NCBI GenBank assembly: GCA_018433585.1 | Contig: JAHDQW010000001.1 | Span: 1-64,000 of the forward strand | Length of the DNA stretch: 64,000 bases | Source of the DNA: Candidatus Praeruminimicrobium purgamenti | GTDB lineage: Bacteria > Elusimicrobiota > Endomicrobiia > Endomicrobiales > Endomicrobiaceae | Reading direction: 5' to 3' | Shown: one piece after another, positions 12,701-18,129 of the stretch | Position numbering within the stretch: position 1 is the stretch's first letter | How the letters are laid out: each line of letters starts with the position of its first letter | Program-made: the position numbers and the translations under genes | The notes under the pieces: generated by a model | The model's database searches: none | Told to the model about the DNA's origin: nothing | What the model saw: the letters and a program-made list of their open reading frames with translations, nothing else

Positions 12701-15700
12701 GAAGACAGCATATCTGCCCAGAATGCTAATATGGAAATTATAGCATCATCTGAATTTATAGGAGAAATAATAGAATGGATAAATACATTTAAAATTCTAA
12801 CCGATAAATTTAAATCGAATCCAAAAATAGGCAAAGACATGGGGTTCGTTATAGACAGAACCACTGGAAAAGTAATTGGGTTCAGCAATCCTGAGAAGAC
12901 GGGAAATATAATAAGATCAATGGCCAAGGAAGTAAATAGAAGGCTTGCCAGCAGAGATGATTATTATGAATTCTCAAAAGATAAAACAGATGAGTCTAAG
13001 GAAGACAACTTAGAAAGGTATAACAGGGTAAAAGAAGGAGTAGTACAGGTACTTACAAGCTCTCTATATCAGCAGATGTTAATAAACGAATGGGTATATG
13101 ATGGCAATTTCGAAACTGAGCTTAATAAGACTGCGTATCAGATGGCATATTTCTACTTCATGAATATGGTAAAAGAGATGAAAGCGATTGATGAAAAATC
13201 GCTTGATTTTTCTGGACTTAGCGTAGAAAATAAGAAAGCTGTATTGAAAGCATTCCGTGCGATAAAAGCATATAATCAGCCTAAAGATGTAACGCGAGAC
13301 AATATAATAGAAATAACAGAAGAAATAAGTCTTTTGATAAAGAATTTAATTAACGCAAGTCCGAAGAAGATGAAAGTTCTTGGCAGGTTTGACAGTAAGA
13401 CTTTGATATATTCAGCGGCACCGGGAACTGGTAAAGATGAATTAGCTGGCAGAATAATGAAAGAGGGAATAGGAGTAGTAGGAAAACTTCTTGATCCTGA
13501 AGCCGATATGAAGATTTTGCACAGCAGGAAACTGAGAGATGGAGAAGTTCAGGCAAAGAAATATGTATTTTATGACCCTGAAGTTTTGAAGAAATTAGAG
13601 AGTGAAGAAATATTAGTAGTTTTGGTAAACGGTCAGCCTCAGGGAGCGGTACTTGGAGAAGCAGCAGAGGTAGATGTATATGAAGCCAATACGCCAAAAG
13701 CAAGGGCCAGTAAAGATAAAAAAGTAGGAACAATTGAAGTCAAAGGACTTGGAGCATTATACGGTGCAGAGAAACTTAGCAAGGTAGAAGGTGGCTTGGG
13801 ATGGGCATTAGAGGCGATGAGACTGCACCCAAAAGGAAGTTTCATCTTCATAAGCCCATTTACAAGTGGTCAAATAGCTGTAAGAGCCAATAATGAGAGA
13901 TTGATATCACAAGTCTTTAAAGGTGGAGAAGAGTTAAGACTTGCTAATGAATGTATACAAGCAATGATAGCTGAAAATAAAGGTGAAGTCGATTTATCTA
14001 AAGACCGTAACCTGAGCAAACTGATATCAAAAGTTGAAGACTTATTAGGCAAGAGACTTGCTAAAGTAACGGTTGAAACTGAAAGAAAATTTGATGAATT
14101 AAGAAGAGTAATAAAACAAACGGAAAAGTTGTTAAATGACGGAATGAATGAGAGAGCATTAAATTCTTTCAATGCATTAAAAGAATCAGGACAGTACAAA
14201 ATATTGAAGAAAAATATAGAAAATGCATTGAAATCTAAAAAATATGCTTTTGATAAAAAACAAAAATCAAAGTTGGAATTGTATCTGCAATATGAAAAAG
14301 AAATACAAAACAGCATTAAGGCTCAGAATGCGAATATTGCAAAGATAGAATCCCAGGCATTTATCCAGGATATGATTGAGTGGATAAATACATTCAGCGT
14401 CTTAACAAAAATGTTCAGCGTAGATCCTGATAAGGCAAGAAGAATGGGGCTAATAGCTGATAAAAACGGAAAAGTTACCGGTTTTATAAATGCTCAGACT
14501 GAATTTTTGGCAAGAGCTATGGCAAAAGAAGTGAACAGAAGATTGGCAAGCAGAGACGGATATTTCCAATTTAATGAAGGCGATAAAGGAATAGAAAGGT
14601 ATAACAGAGTTAAAGAAGGCGTAGTTCAGGTATTGACAAGAAGCTTATATAATAAAGTGATAGTCAATGAATGGGTATATCAGGGAGATTTTGAAAAAGA
14701 GCTGAATATTACAGCTTACGATATGGCATATCAATATTTTATCGGTATGGCCCAGGAAATGACAAAAGCTACAGTTGATACAAAAGGATTAACAGCAAAA
14801 GAAATAAAAGATATAAACAAAGCTGTTAATAAGATTAAACAATATTTAGGCGCAAATAAGACTGTTACAAGAGAAAATGTTGTATCAGAAACTGATACTA
14901 TAGGCAAGCTTATCAGCGGATTAATAGGAATAAAAGGTTTGGGCATATTTACAAACTTTGATAAAAAAGCGTTGATTTACTCTGCAGCTCCTGGAACAGG
15001 TAAAGACGAATTGGCCGGCAGAATATTAGGCAAGGAAACAGGAGTAGTCGGCAGACTTCTTGATCCTAATGCAAAGATGAAAATATTGCATACAAGAGAT
15101 TTGAGACCTGGAGAAAAGCAAGGCGAAAAGTATGTTTTCTTTGACGCTGACGTATTAAAAGAATTAGCATCTGTAGACCAGAACATAATTGTAGTTTTGG
15201 TAAATGGTCAGGTTCAAGGTGCGGTTTTGGGAGAAAAAGCAGAAGTTCCTGTATATGATGTCGATTATGAAAAAGGCAAAATAAAAGGTGTTCAGACCGG
15301 CAAACAAGAAGTGAAAGGACTCGGAGCTCTTTACGGCACTGATAAATTAAGTGCTCTTGAAGGCGGCTTAGGCTGGGCATTGGTTGCAATGGATAAACAT
15401 CCTGAAGGCAGTTACATCTTTATAAGCCCTTTCACGGACAGTCAGATAGAGATAAGAGCAAACAACAGCGAAATGATAAATAAGACTTTCAAAACTTCCA
15501 AAGAATTGAGACTTGCCAATGAATGCATGCAGGAAATGATAATTGAGAACAAAGGCGAAATAGATCTGAAAAAAGGCAACAATCTTAATGTTTTGATTGC
15601 CAAAGTTGAAGAATTATCAGGCAGTAAGATAGAGCATTCTTCTGTATCCGACGGCGGAACTTATCAAGATGCATTGAATAAATTATCGGCTCTTGAAAAG

Positions 15701-18040
15701 GCAAATTTCAATCTTGACATAACTCTTTCTCCTCAGGAATATGAAAAGAGGCTTATGAAAGAAATTGAAAGAATAAAAGAAGAAACCAAGAAAATTGTTG
15801 AAGATGCCGTAAGATCAGGACAGGAAAGACTTATGGGTGAATTAAGACAGGCAAGATTCTTGGCCGAGCAGGCTCAGATAAAAGCTTGGAAAGAGCAGGT
15901 TATATTTAAATCTTCAAATAATAAAAAAGGCGATGATTTGGTTTACAGAGCAAATTATGTGTTTGATTTGGCTGAAAAAGAGGTAAATAATTATCCTTAC
16001 GCAATATCTCTTTATAAGATAGCTCAGAAACAGTATGAAGAAGCAGTATCATCATATAATATTCTGCTGCTTCCTGAAGGAGATAAGCCGTCGGCGGTTA
16101 ATGCAGCTAAAAAATCTACCGAAGACGCGGCAACGGCAACAGTAAAACCTTATGCATTGGCTACAGGCATATCCCAGGAAATAGCAAATGTTTCTCTCGG
16201 AGCAAAAACATTGCCTAATACGTTGAAAATTACTCCGCAGCTTGTTTCCGAAGGAAATTTAAACGGATATAGAAAATTATTTGCTATACCTATAAGAATT
16301 TCAGGCAAGATACTTAAAGTTAATGCAAATATGGCAGTTTCTGAAAACGGTGAAATATCGGTATTGTTCTCCCTTAACGGTAAGTCAAAAGAAATGTTTG
16401 ACAGAATGTTGGAAGGAAAATCTGCCGAAGAAATTCAAAAAATTACTCAGGAATTGACTGATATGTATACTGCGGCTTATTACGGCAGATTGAATTCAGA
16501 CGGTTTTGCAAGACAGAAATTCTTAAAATATACTCTGAACGGCAAATTTACGTTTGCTTTCTTCAATACTACCGATATAGCTAAATTTAAAGCAGATATA
16601 GAAAAAGCATACAGAGAATCAATCGAAAATATCGGCAAGTATTCTAATGATGCTTTATTTAAGGAATTTATAGAAACAGAAATTAATCAATCTGTAATAC
16701 CTGCAGGAAGGAAAGAAGTAGATGTTAAAATGACAAAGTTGTCTAATCTGATGAAGACCCTTGAACATTCAAGAAATTCCGGCGTAACCGCAATCAATCT
16801 TGATGCTGAAGGATTGTCTCAGGCAGACACCGTAACTGCAATAAGAGTTATAAGAGACTACGGTTTAGATGTAAATATTGTAGTAAATCTTAAAGATATC
16901 ACTGATGTTAATGCTGAAGCGGAAAAAATCAATACGATGAAAGGTTTAACGGGCGTAAGGTTTATTTCAGACGGATCTACATCTCAAATAGAACAGATGG
17001 TTCCTGAATTTAACTTTGCGTTAGTACCTAATATTTCCGTTGATTTTGGACAGAAGATTACATCCAAGGAAGTAGAGTTTGTAAAGGCAAAAGGTTATGA
17101 ACTTGTTCTCAATTTGGACACATTGCCTTCGGAAGTTATGAGAAATGTAAAAAATATTGAGACATTTATGAACGAATTGGGAATTACGGAACTTATAGAA
17201 AACGGTAAATTTATACCTAAATTCAGTTCAGATGACGCAATTAAGAACAATGCTATAGCTCAGAGATTCCTGCAGGGCAAGAACATAATTGCCGTTGCGG
17301 TTGAAAAGTCAATAGCAAAATCTTCTGATATAACAAAACAGATAATTTACGGCAATAAAATAAAACAAAGTTATAACAGAGGAATGTCGGTTGAGTTATA
17401 CGATGCGTTTAATTCAAACGTTAAGTTCTCTTCATATGCAAAGATATTGGGAGATAAATCATTGTCTTATGATAAGTTAAAAGAAATCTATGACAGTGAA
17501 ATCAAACAACAATTGACAGATATCGGAAGAAATGCGGTATCTTCCATACTTGCAGGGGAAGCTTTAACCGATGAACAAAAAATTGAAAAAGTATCAATGG
17601 TAAGACAACTGCTGAGCGGTATGATAAGTTCTTATGCCGAAAGAGAAGTTTTCTCAAAATTGTTAAGCGAAAGAGAAATTAATATCGGCGAAATGAATAC
17701 ATCAGACAGAAAATATGTAAGATATTTGACTACTCAGCTCTTGATTTCCGGTATATCCGCGAAAGATATAATAGAAAGGTTGGGAAATATAGAGCACAGC
17801 AAAACATTGTCTTTAACGGAGATAAAAGATGCATTAAAATCAGACATAACAAGAATATTGAATGCTCTCAACGAGTCTGACGTAATAATCGAACCGTTAG
17901 ATAAAGCGCAGACGGCAAAAACTTTGGAGAATATAGATACGATTCTTGCATCTACCGACAGATTGCTTGATGTTAATGCTTTGAACAAGAGCTTGTCTGT
18001 ATCTGTTGACGGAGTAAAAGGAATATTGGCTGCGGCATAA
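2..18040 (+). CDS. Giant multidomain membrane protein 1 (5' end outside window)
   Basis: The frame is open from base 2, so the true start lies upstream; 6,012 residues are visible. In order: 64-residue tandem repeats (to ~760); two small alpha/beta repeats; two Thr-rich linkers (~1395-1455, ~1545-1605) around a Trp-rich amphipathic stretch; a long beta-rich, Gly/Asp-turn region (~1605-4900); a membrane segment (~4990-5070) followed by a basic patch; a charged helical part; several membrane helices (~5920-6620); a glycosyltransferase-2-like domain (~6900-8640: DRDH at ~7754, an ED pair at ~8451, QTRFG at ~8562); about seven more membrane helices (~8690-9340); a DUF218/YdcF-like domain (~9490-10400); three guanylate-kinase-like modules (10880-15635); a coiled coil (~15700-16080); and a C-terminal alpha/beta part ending in GILAAA. 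The basic patch places the glycosyltransferase core in the cytoplasm and the N-terminus outside. Substrate and product are unknown; making or exporting a surface glycan is one guess. The gene is certain, its domain roles are not. Confidence 0.9.
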   Translation, partial: SLEYFVNKTNKTAEDYGNIAYWINELNKYSSLLTSSDKALIAKAQAMVNTYKNSDEAKKNEAAGSLAFFVNKTNKTSDDYGHISYWISELKKYDSLLTSSDKALIARAEAMVNTYKNSDEAKKIDVAASLEYFVNKTNKTAEDYGHIAYWISQLKTYGSLLTSTDKALIAKAEAMVNTYKNSDEAKKIEAIGSLQYFVNKTNKTSKDYAHMSYWIAEAKKYQSLLSDSDKALIAKAEAMVNAYNAPYNNKLNELEQKLKDAGYTVKRSGTDNIYFTVSKKGSDLVLKVYLEDFTSVESINQIFDTYEKLKTISDKVTYKADANGYWYFEVKLSVGTMKVYPFDKSGKFNFDIEKTKKIVEIYNKFNQLSSVYNVSIETDANGYLYIKVVKNGVEVQIYPFDSNGNLLEIFDNYSVQDIVDVYMYNKIGEDNFVSDNSGFMQKRLDVRLKEAKAYFDQLREQTSGTETTVQTEDGTTTTTTTELTFWDKVSNFFVSIWNWVRSLFGLKPLKLKEPATVTTTTPSTTKTTTTEKEDAIPNSVYTYQENGAKVEVKLKDTFDINGEQAEVYVKVFYDKDGNYLGVEEFVSYKDEFYTKTATQGEDSVDTVADVTVDGILSVDSDGNSQALTDSLCSELAEKSLRENDFEASGRILHAGTNGKDADMIFITNIKFNGIDTKAYMNNVSMNSDGTYSGDIITNEGEKIGEMKSIRISNVYGTISTTDYESIFSNAETKSDNEYYKSFEIKYDEAIEKDAKFEMHIASDGSVYYTYDGKKTEIIYGDYYNMKDAEAEAFSLDKGGIIAPSRLFIPKNTVCHIIRNGQEIEVRIATEDLYAYSKGQKTALNGVIYTYDADGKIISQTSTSLTSEESDSVVSTFKDTEIIKEGNKWYSRNVRITSEVNNEGMITATYSYKNKDNGITYTNGSVFTGKAVYNKATDSFYYETSSEVIKTFDGMSYAQAVQDTDLQSSVLTELVKKAISEYSFASNFAGQVVDENGESILDADGKIRTDKIQTLLENLTYAKEQTVDENGNVILTGWSIYYKGIEQPVIKITPDGFVDFSLETDGIKTGIRYTMSDINEDPVSLVAISDNKTLVVDYYERSAFIEERDPNDENALLKRYYLSPNGTEVFSQEALLKVIKEQKPTTVEELLNLKVNGSSLYRLTRTEEFTYTDTLHKFLEIPSYTLTTAYSVDGTSKVVSESKLDSLSLEKQIVEYTVKVYDKDINFEKNVKIYRNLQGQTMASYELDKDGKPITADFYFDYNEFGIAKRSISLVKDGDSWVVLRESDYIDRAVVPTYNDKNITESAVFRFKTIELADTVKIDLNTTNLSENISSIEKLDLTGRNIKQVSVTATDGYGRRVLSFDGYSLDQKGNLSGEPRYVTFSFYNSDTSVSFLNVSELLGYATNTVTCVYNEKFGYDVTKYLGLNSDGSITVKSGVSKLEESVMSSNFTSTSNGKNILVYNVNSEKWNTRSVAESGYNYNGTYNYQIFKGLPFKGKILKGQLWENATKLYYDSKGFPSETYLIKDDGTEVLYQKHYTVLINDHPGCYFIYSVDQDNTVTEAVDNMIYGKQIDASLDEDGDGIIVVDTMDEAAGLAERSGMYFENGVHKYNVESKFAPIVYIDYNFSSFSTSVVEYVKVLLKYHSGNTLLANIFDTQKRQNLVPFLGTVSGFLLVFTVVLPIALYLTAKGLASTVFKPRKFRKQAKVKIAEKEGVPPQEPIVQEEKTEEVTKEESLINSKKDNINLRISRINKHMRLLGDYNDYLTSLFYEDPTVLADRYLKDLDNYKEIREKALQASSSNNLDVKFDFIENYILKNIVYLLHLCITDQQTKWGDDMQGKGVLRDIKDKADYTMSDIDLKTVFKYYLEGVANKKEELNKNTSLTQEERAQEMLAYKNAHDPMVENNLTKYFNEVSKIISENSADEKLKKSQAIMKKAEEILTPMRKWLAEEYERRGIDQPRYPVVTPVLDKVIRGVWVISGAFIFAGILAVSLPALPFLASFGIGALLSSLFVFNHWISAQAKIAQKETSKKKDDAQIKKDENIKRLADIVNKITMVVTFVAAVAFGALGVITASGTLTVGVILSSFFAPVVLASGWYMIGHWLLRLAPFLKFRFIEIPKMFADIIKSAKEYKGDVKDPILKENISMYKKFFAVYGTLSVLIVVPTLFFAIPVLPAIAWLVAGPILFLTVLMLWNTVWNFMMAAKGTAYHQEGKVSTITSMKQIDAKKLNVVRNNGYLLAGFKDALVKNTLLDFDLITDEQAKELNKLIDDKTINKMPEGLNSQAQEEIIRFFNLIESLLQQYGGEKGFQYKVDSLMVDQLLPVIVKGTGKKRIIPDVAFLDGEATAKEETVKAIIKSGFRTMKETYPDSWSIFMHKLLKEYNVVDVDSFIKENNLNELDTTLKNTINTIAEKTGRDVKSVEHDVLYNWVIYRSDGYLKTLLYAEKSAEVALRSFLKYKLSSKYSGEELDKKVAEELKSLLMFVHVHEDIDPDKASSNYGSGEAQTIVEELGKRGYLLNKYGAGADDGVIRILMSTKGNKNDEYAKDAASKWTVKTDKWSITYENMSKFLSENGKDDAMIVNLDRDHFFFPSHFFFLPILSSQFADDPNMGWALAQLDMKTAGVSPVAASHAAAEDVWNNLTLSAQQESATNILIRNLKAELAKKGVKKLDDINYMALIFPKFVDSNGNIRLANRLDWPASELAARYVNETSETVSKLETLRSELAAKLSKQGIDISKIDIESIIFNMQKTSDGNYSLSDRSKWTAEELAAEYLKNAEAYKAKPMYEQVGSFAFYGPGFMRYSVLGRWGYYMSNIEDTGAAGEALKDGYHGGYAPYIVNGRPREMLMDSITAFQTRFGGLVVDYARSVPFQQLLKSDKVHWTQKLTLFNNFNFYFNKPIAIFFNALMFVGSLLLSFSPFAPLAFGVMFMATGFLLSQAISSGTVALYVERFGKVKGIKEYMGIMWALVSTFVSLLPLHVEKVLGSFEGKAGVFTSGIKDIVYPQMKFKELYSSYSASIKFGIGLLVIALLSPVSPFGFIGQFFVYMMAFVFIFGPFTFNADHTKAEKNVLKIALGSLAAEAVVLLALPVVAPIIQILGYSTIAVAAIALGIIHKKSPRGSSYVRAFQDGVKAIFWSVINPRISSILDGGLKWLCERNSDMKKVENADAILLLGTKYPKVAIGAYNLLYSATNEELEAKGIDPKDEEAVKAYKKSKKELNAKKPIFILAGVGRETGTLADMKAGKNTRIDKKKEKADMTAYTKALAKIDEIFDTLASKSQSDLWKELQNKFGIVKGRKQAKDQYVASRILELQNEGKSVDEIFKTIEEETVKNGDEEKTWTQFYFKNGALTSEDLQAIADGRITIEEIAVSKLLDKSTRDKVLMPEAFLYYAILVVMGVDEANIKIDAQSTTTVENMLLGTELMKQYLKDNKDASLNKLLVMQEPYLQKRAKATVQKQLPKAWNEWKGQIISYAPYLYGNAESFNIPTTNEMRKNFVSEVDKMMARSFDGNLVGEKISFGIMYSSEKMRFMNKFKIDEESGILKLTFFLFSKIWVAADATIKSLIFNAKLKRYNEKYNAQILKTPTTEETPADVSSDEDTFSQETAAPQASQAINVDEQKAAAANAKFNEIRSSIKAIEKLLNDGMNERALNAFNDWKKAGEYEKLQQNIGLALDNADYSFSDSQKKKLDLYKKYEQIILDSIKFQKHNISVIESPAFIADILQWINTFDILKEMLAAKPSLASEMGLKINKKGDITGFTDSKYEAISRSMAKEVNRRLASRDGYLQFSTDPADAKGYERYNRVKEGVVQVITRAIYDKVVVNEWVYEGDFEKELNITAYEIAYDYFAGIIRQVKTTEKLDLSGLSESEKTAVEKAVKEIKSYEEKNVTRNNVINEAEETGYLVSSLINASGKGLEVLGKFDKKALIYSAAPGTGKDELAGRILGKGIVGRLVDPAAKMKILHTRDLRPGEVQGEKYVFYKPEQLSDLSKADSNVITVLVNGQLQGAVLGEKAEVPVFETNDKGKVGNAQIKKQEVKGIGALYGTNKLSTLEGGFGWALVAKKAHPQGSFIFISPFTDEEIFVRGKNNQFISETFQGEQELRLANECLQEMITENKGEVDLSKDDNLNKLITKVEELLGKEIALKVKISAEAKKKADAIAAEAKFDELRAEIKTVETLLNSGRNTDALKALEKMGSKYADLQNAVDAALKAGYAFDKKQKKKLEQYRNYKEIIEDSISAQNANMEIIASSEFIGEIIEWINTFKILTDKFKSNPKIGKDMGFVIDRTTGKVIGFSNPEKTGNIIRSMAKEVNRRLASRDDYYEFSKDKTDESKEDNLERYNRVKEGVVQVLTSSLYQQMLINEWVYDGNFETELNKTAYQMAYFYFMNMVKEMKAIDEKSLDFSGLSVENKKAVLKAFRAIKAYNQPKDVTRDNIIEITEEISLLIKNLINASPKKMKVLGRFDSKTLIYSAAPGTGKDELAGRIMKEGIGVVGKLLDPEADMKILHSRKLRDGEVQAKKYVFYDPEVLKKLESEEILVVLVNGQPQGAVLGEAAEVDVYEANTPKARASKDKKVGTIEVKGLGALYGAEKLSKVEGGLGWALEAMRLHPKGSFIFISPFTSGQIAVRANNERLISQVFKGGEELRLANECIQAMIAENKGEVDLSKDRNLSKLISKVEDLLGKRLAKVTVETERKFDELRRVIKQTEKLLNDGMNERALNSFNALKESGQYKILKKNIENALKSKKYAFDKKQKSKLELYLQYEKEIQNSIKAQNANIAKIESQAFIQDMIEWINTFSVLTKMFSVDPDKARRMGLIADKNGKVTGFINAQTEFLARAMAKEVNRRLASRDGYFQFNEGDKGIERYNRVKEGVVQVLTRSLYNKVIVNEWVYQGDFEKELNITAYDMAYQYFIGMAQEMTKATVDTKGLTAKEIKDINKAVNKIKQYLGANKTVTRENVVSETDTIGKLISGLIGIKGLGIFTNFDKKALIYSAAPGTGKDELAGRILGKETGVVGRLLDPNAKMKILHTRDLRPGEKQGEKYVFFDADVLKELASVDQNIIVVLVNGQVQGAVLGEKAEVPVYDVDYEKGKIKGVQTGKQEVKGLGALYGTDKLSALEGGLGWALVAMDKHPEGSYIFISPFTDSQIEIRANNSEMINKTFKTSKELRLANECMQEMIIENKGEIDLKKGNNLNVLIAKVEELSGSKIEHSSVSDGGTYQDALNKLSALEKANFNLDITLSPQEYEKRLMKEIERIKEETKKIVEDAVRSGQERLMGELRQARFLAEQAQIKAWKEQVIFKSSNNKKGDDLVYRANYVFDLAEKEVNNYPYAISLYKIAQKQYEEAVSSYNILLLPEGDKPSAVNAAKKSTEDAATATVKPYALATGISQEIANVSLGAKTLPNTLKITPQLVSEGNLNGYRKLFAIPIRISGKILKVNANMAVSENGEISVLFSLNGKSKEMFDRMLEGKSAEEIQKITQELTDMYTAAYYGRLNSDGFARQKFLKYTLNGKFTFAFFNTTDIAKFKADIEKAYRESIENIGKYSNDALFKEFIETEINQSVIPAGRKEVDVKMTKLSNLMKTLEHSRNSGVTAINLDAEGLSQADTVTAIRVIRDYGLDVNIVVNLKDITDVNAEAEKINTMKGLTGVRFISDGSTSQIEQMVPEFNFALVPNISVDFGQKITSKEVEFVKAKGYELVLNLDTLPSEVMRNVKNIETFMNELGITELIENGKFIPKFSSDDAIKNNAIAQRFLQGKNIIAVAVEKSIAKSSDITKQIIYGNKIKQSYNRGMSVELYDAFNSNVKFSSYAKILGDKSLSYDKLKEIYDSEIKQQLTDIGRNAVSSILAGEALTDEQKIEKVSMVRQLLSGMISSYAEREVFSKLLSEREINIGEMNTSDRKYVRYLTTQLLISGISAKDIIERLGNIEHSKTLSLTEIKDALKSDITRILNALNESDVIIEPLDKAQTAKTLENIDTILASTDRLLDVNALNKSLSVSVDGVKGILAAA
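10880..15635 (+). repeat. Three tandem ~530-residue modules, each ending in a guanylate-kinase-like domain
   Basis: Copies begin at 10880, 12491 and 14087 with K-F-(N/D)-E-(I/L)-R; the first two starts are 1,611 bases apart and the last two 1,596. Each has a helical first half containing EVNRRLASRD and RYNRVKEGVVQV, then a second half with SAAPGTGKDELAGRI (near 11786, 13412, 14981). That is followed by a (T/S)R-x-LR-(P/D)-GE segment and K-Y-V-F, then LVNGQ and GALYG. The P-loop followed by TR-x-x-RPGE and a Tyr resembles guanylate kinase's GPSGVGK and TTR-x-PRPGE. The copies differ throughout, so the duplications are not recent. Confidence 0.85.
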
Positions 18041-18052
18041 AATATTCTATGC

Positions 18053-18090
18053 GTTTTGGCGGAATCTTACAAACACGGTTCCGCCAAAAC
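18053..18090 (+). terminator. Hairpin after giant gene 1
   Basis: A perfect 12-bp inverted repeat (18053-18064 with 18079-18090, GTTTTGGCGGAA and its complement) with a 14-base loop lies 12 bases after the stop codon. There is no clean T-run after it, so it may be a weak terminator or an mRNA-stabilising stem between giants 1 and 2. Confidence 0.55.
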
Positions 18091-18129
18091 ACTGCAGTTT
18101 ATAAAATCTTTCATTAGGCGGTAATCACC

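Noticed and set aside
11664-13733. Minus-strand open frames within the tripled modules and other large genes
   Set aside because: They are Leu/Ser-rich mirror frames of strong coding regions, recur with the repeats, and have no ribosome sites or recognisable families.
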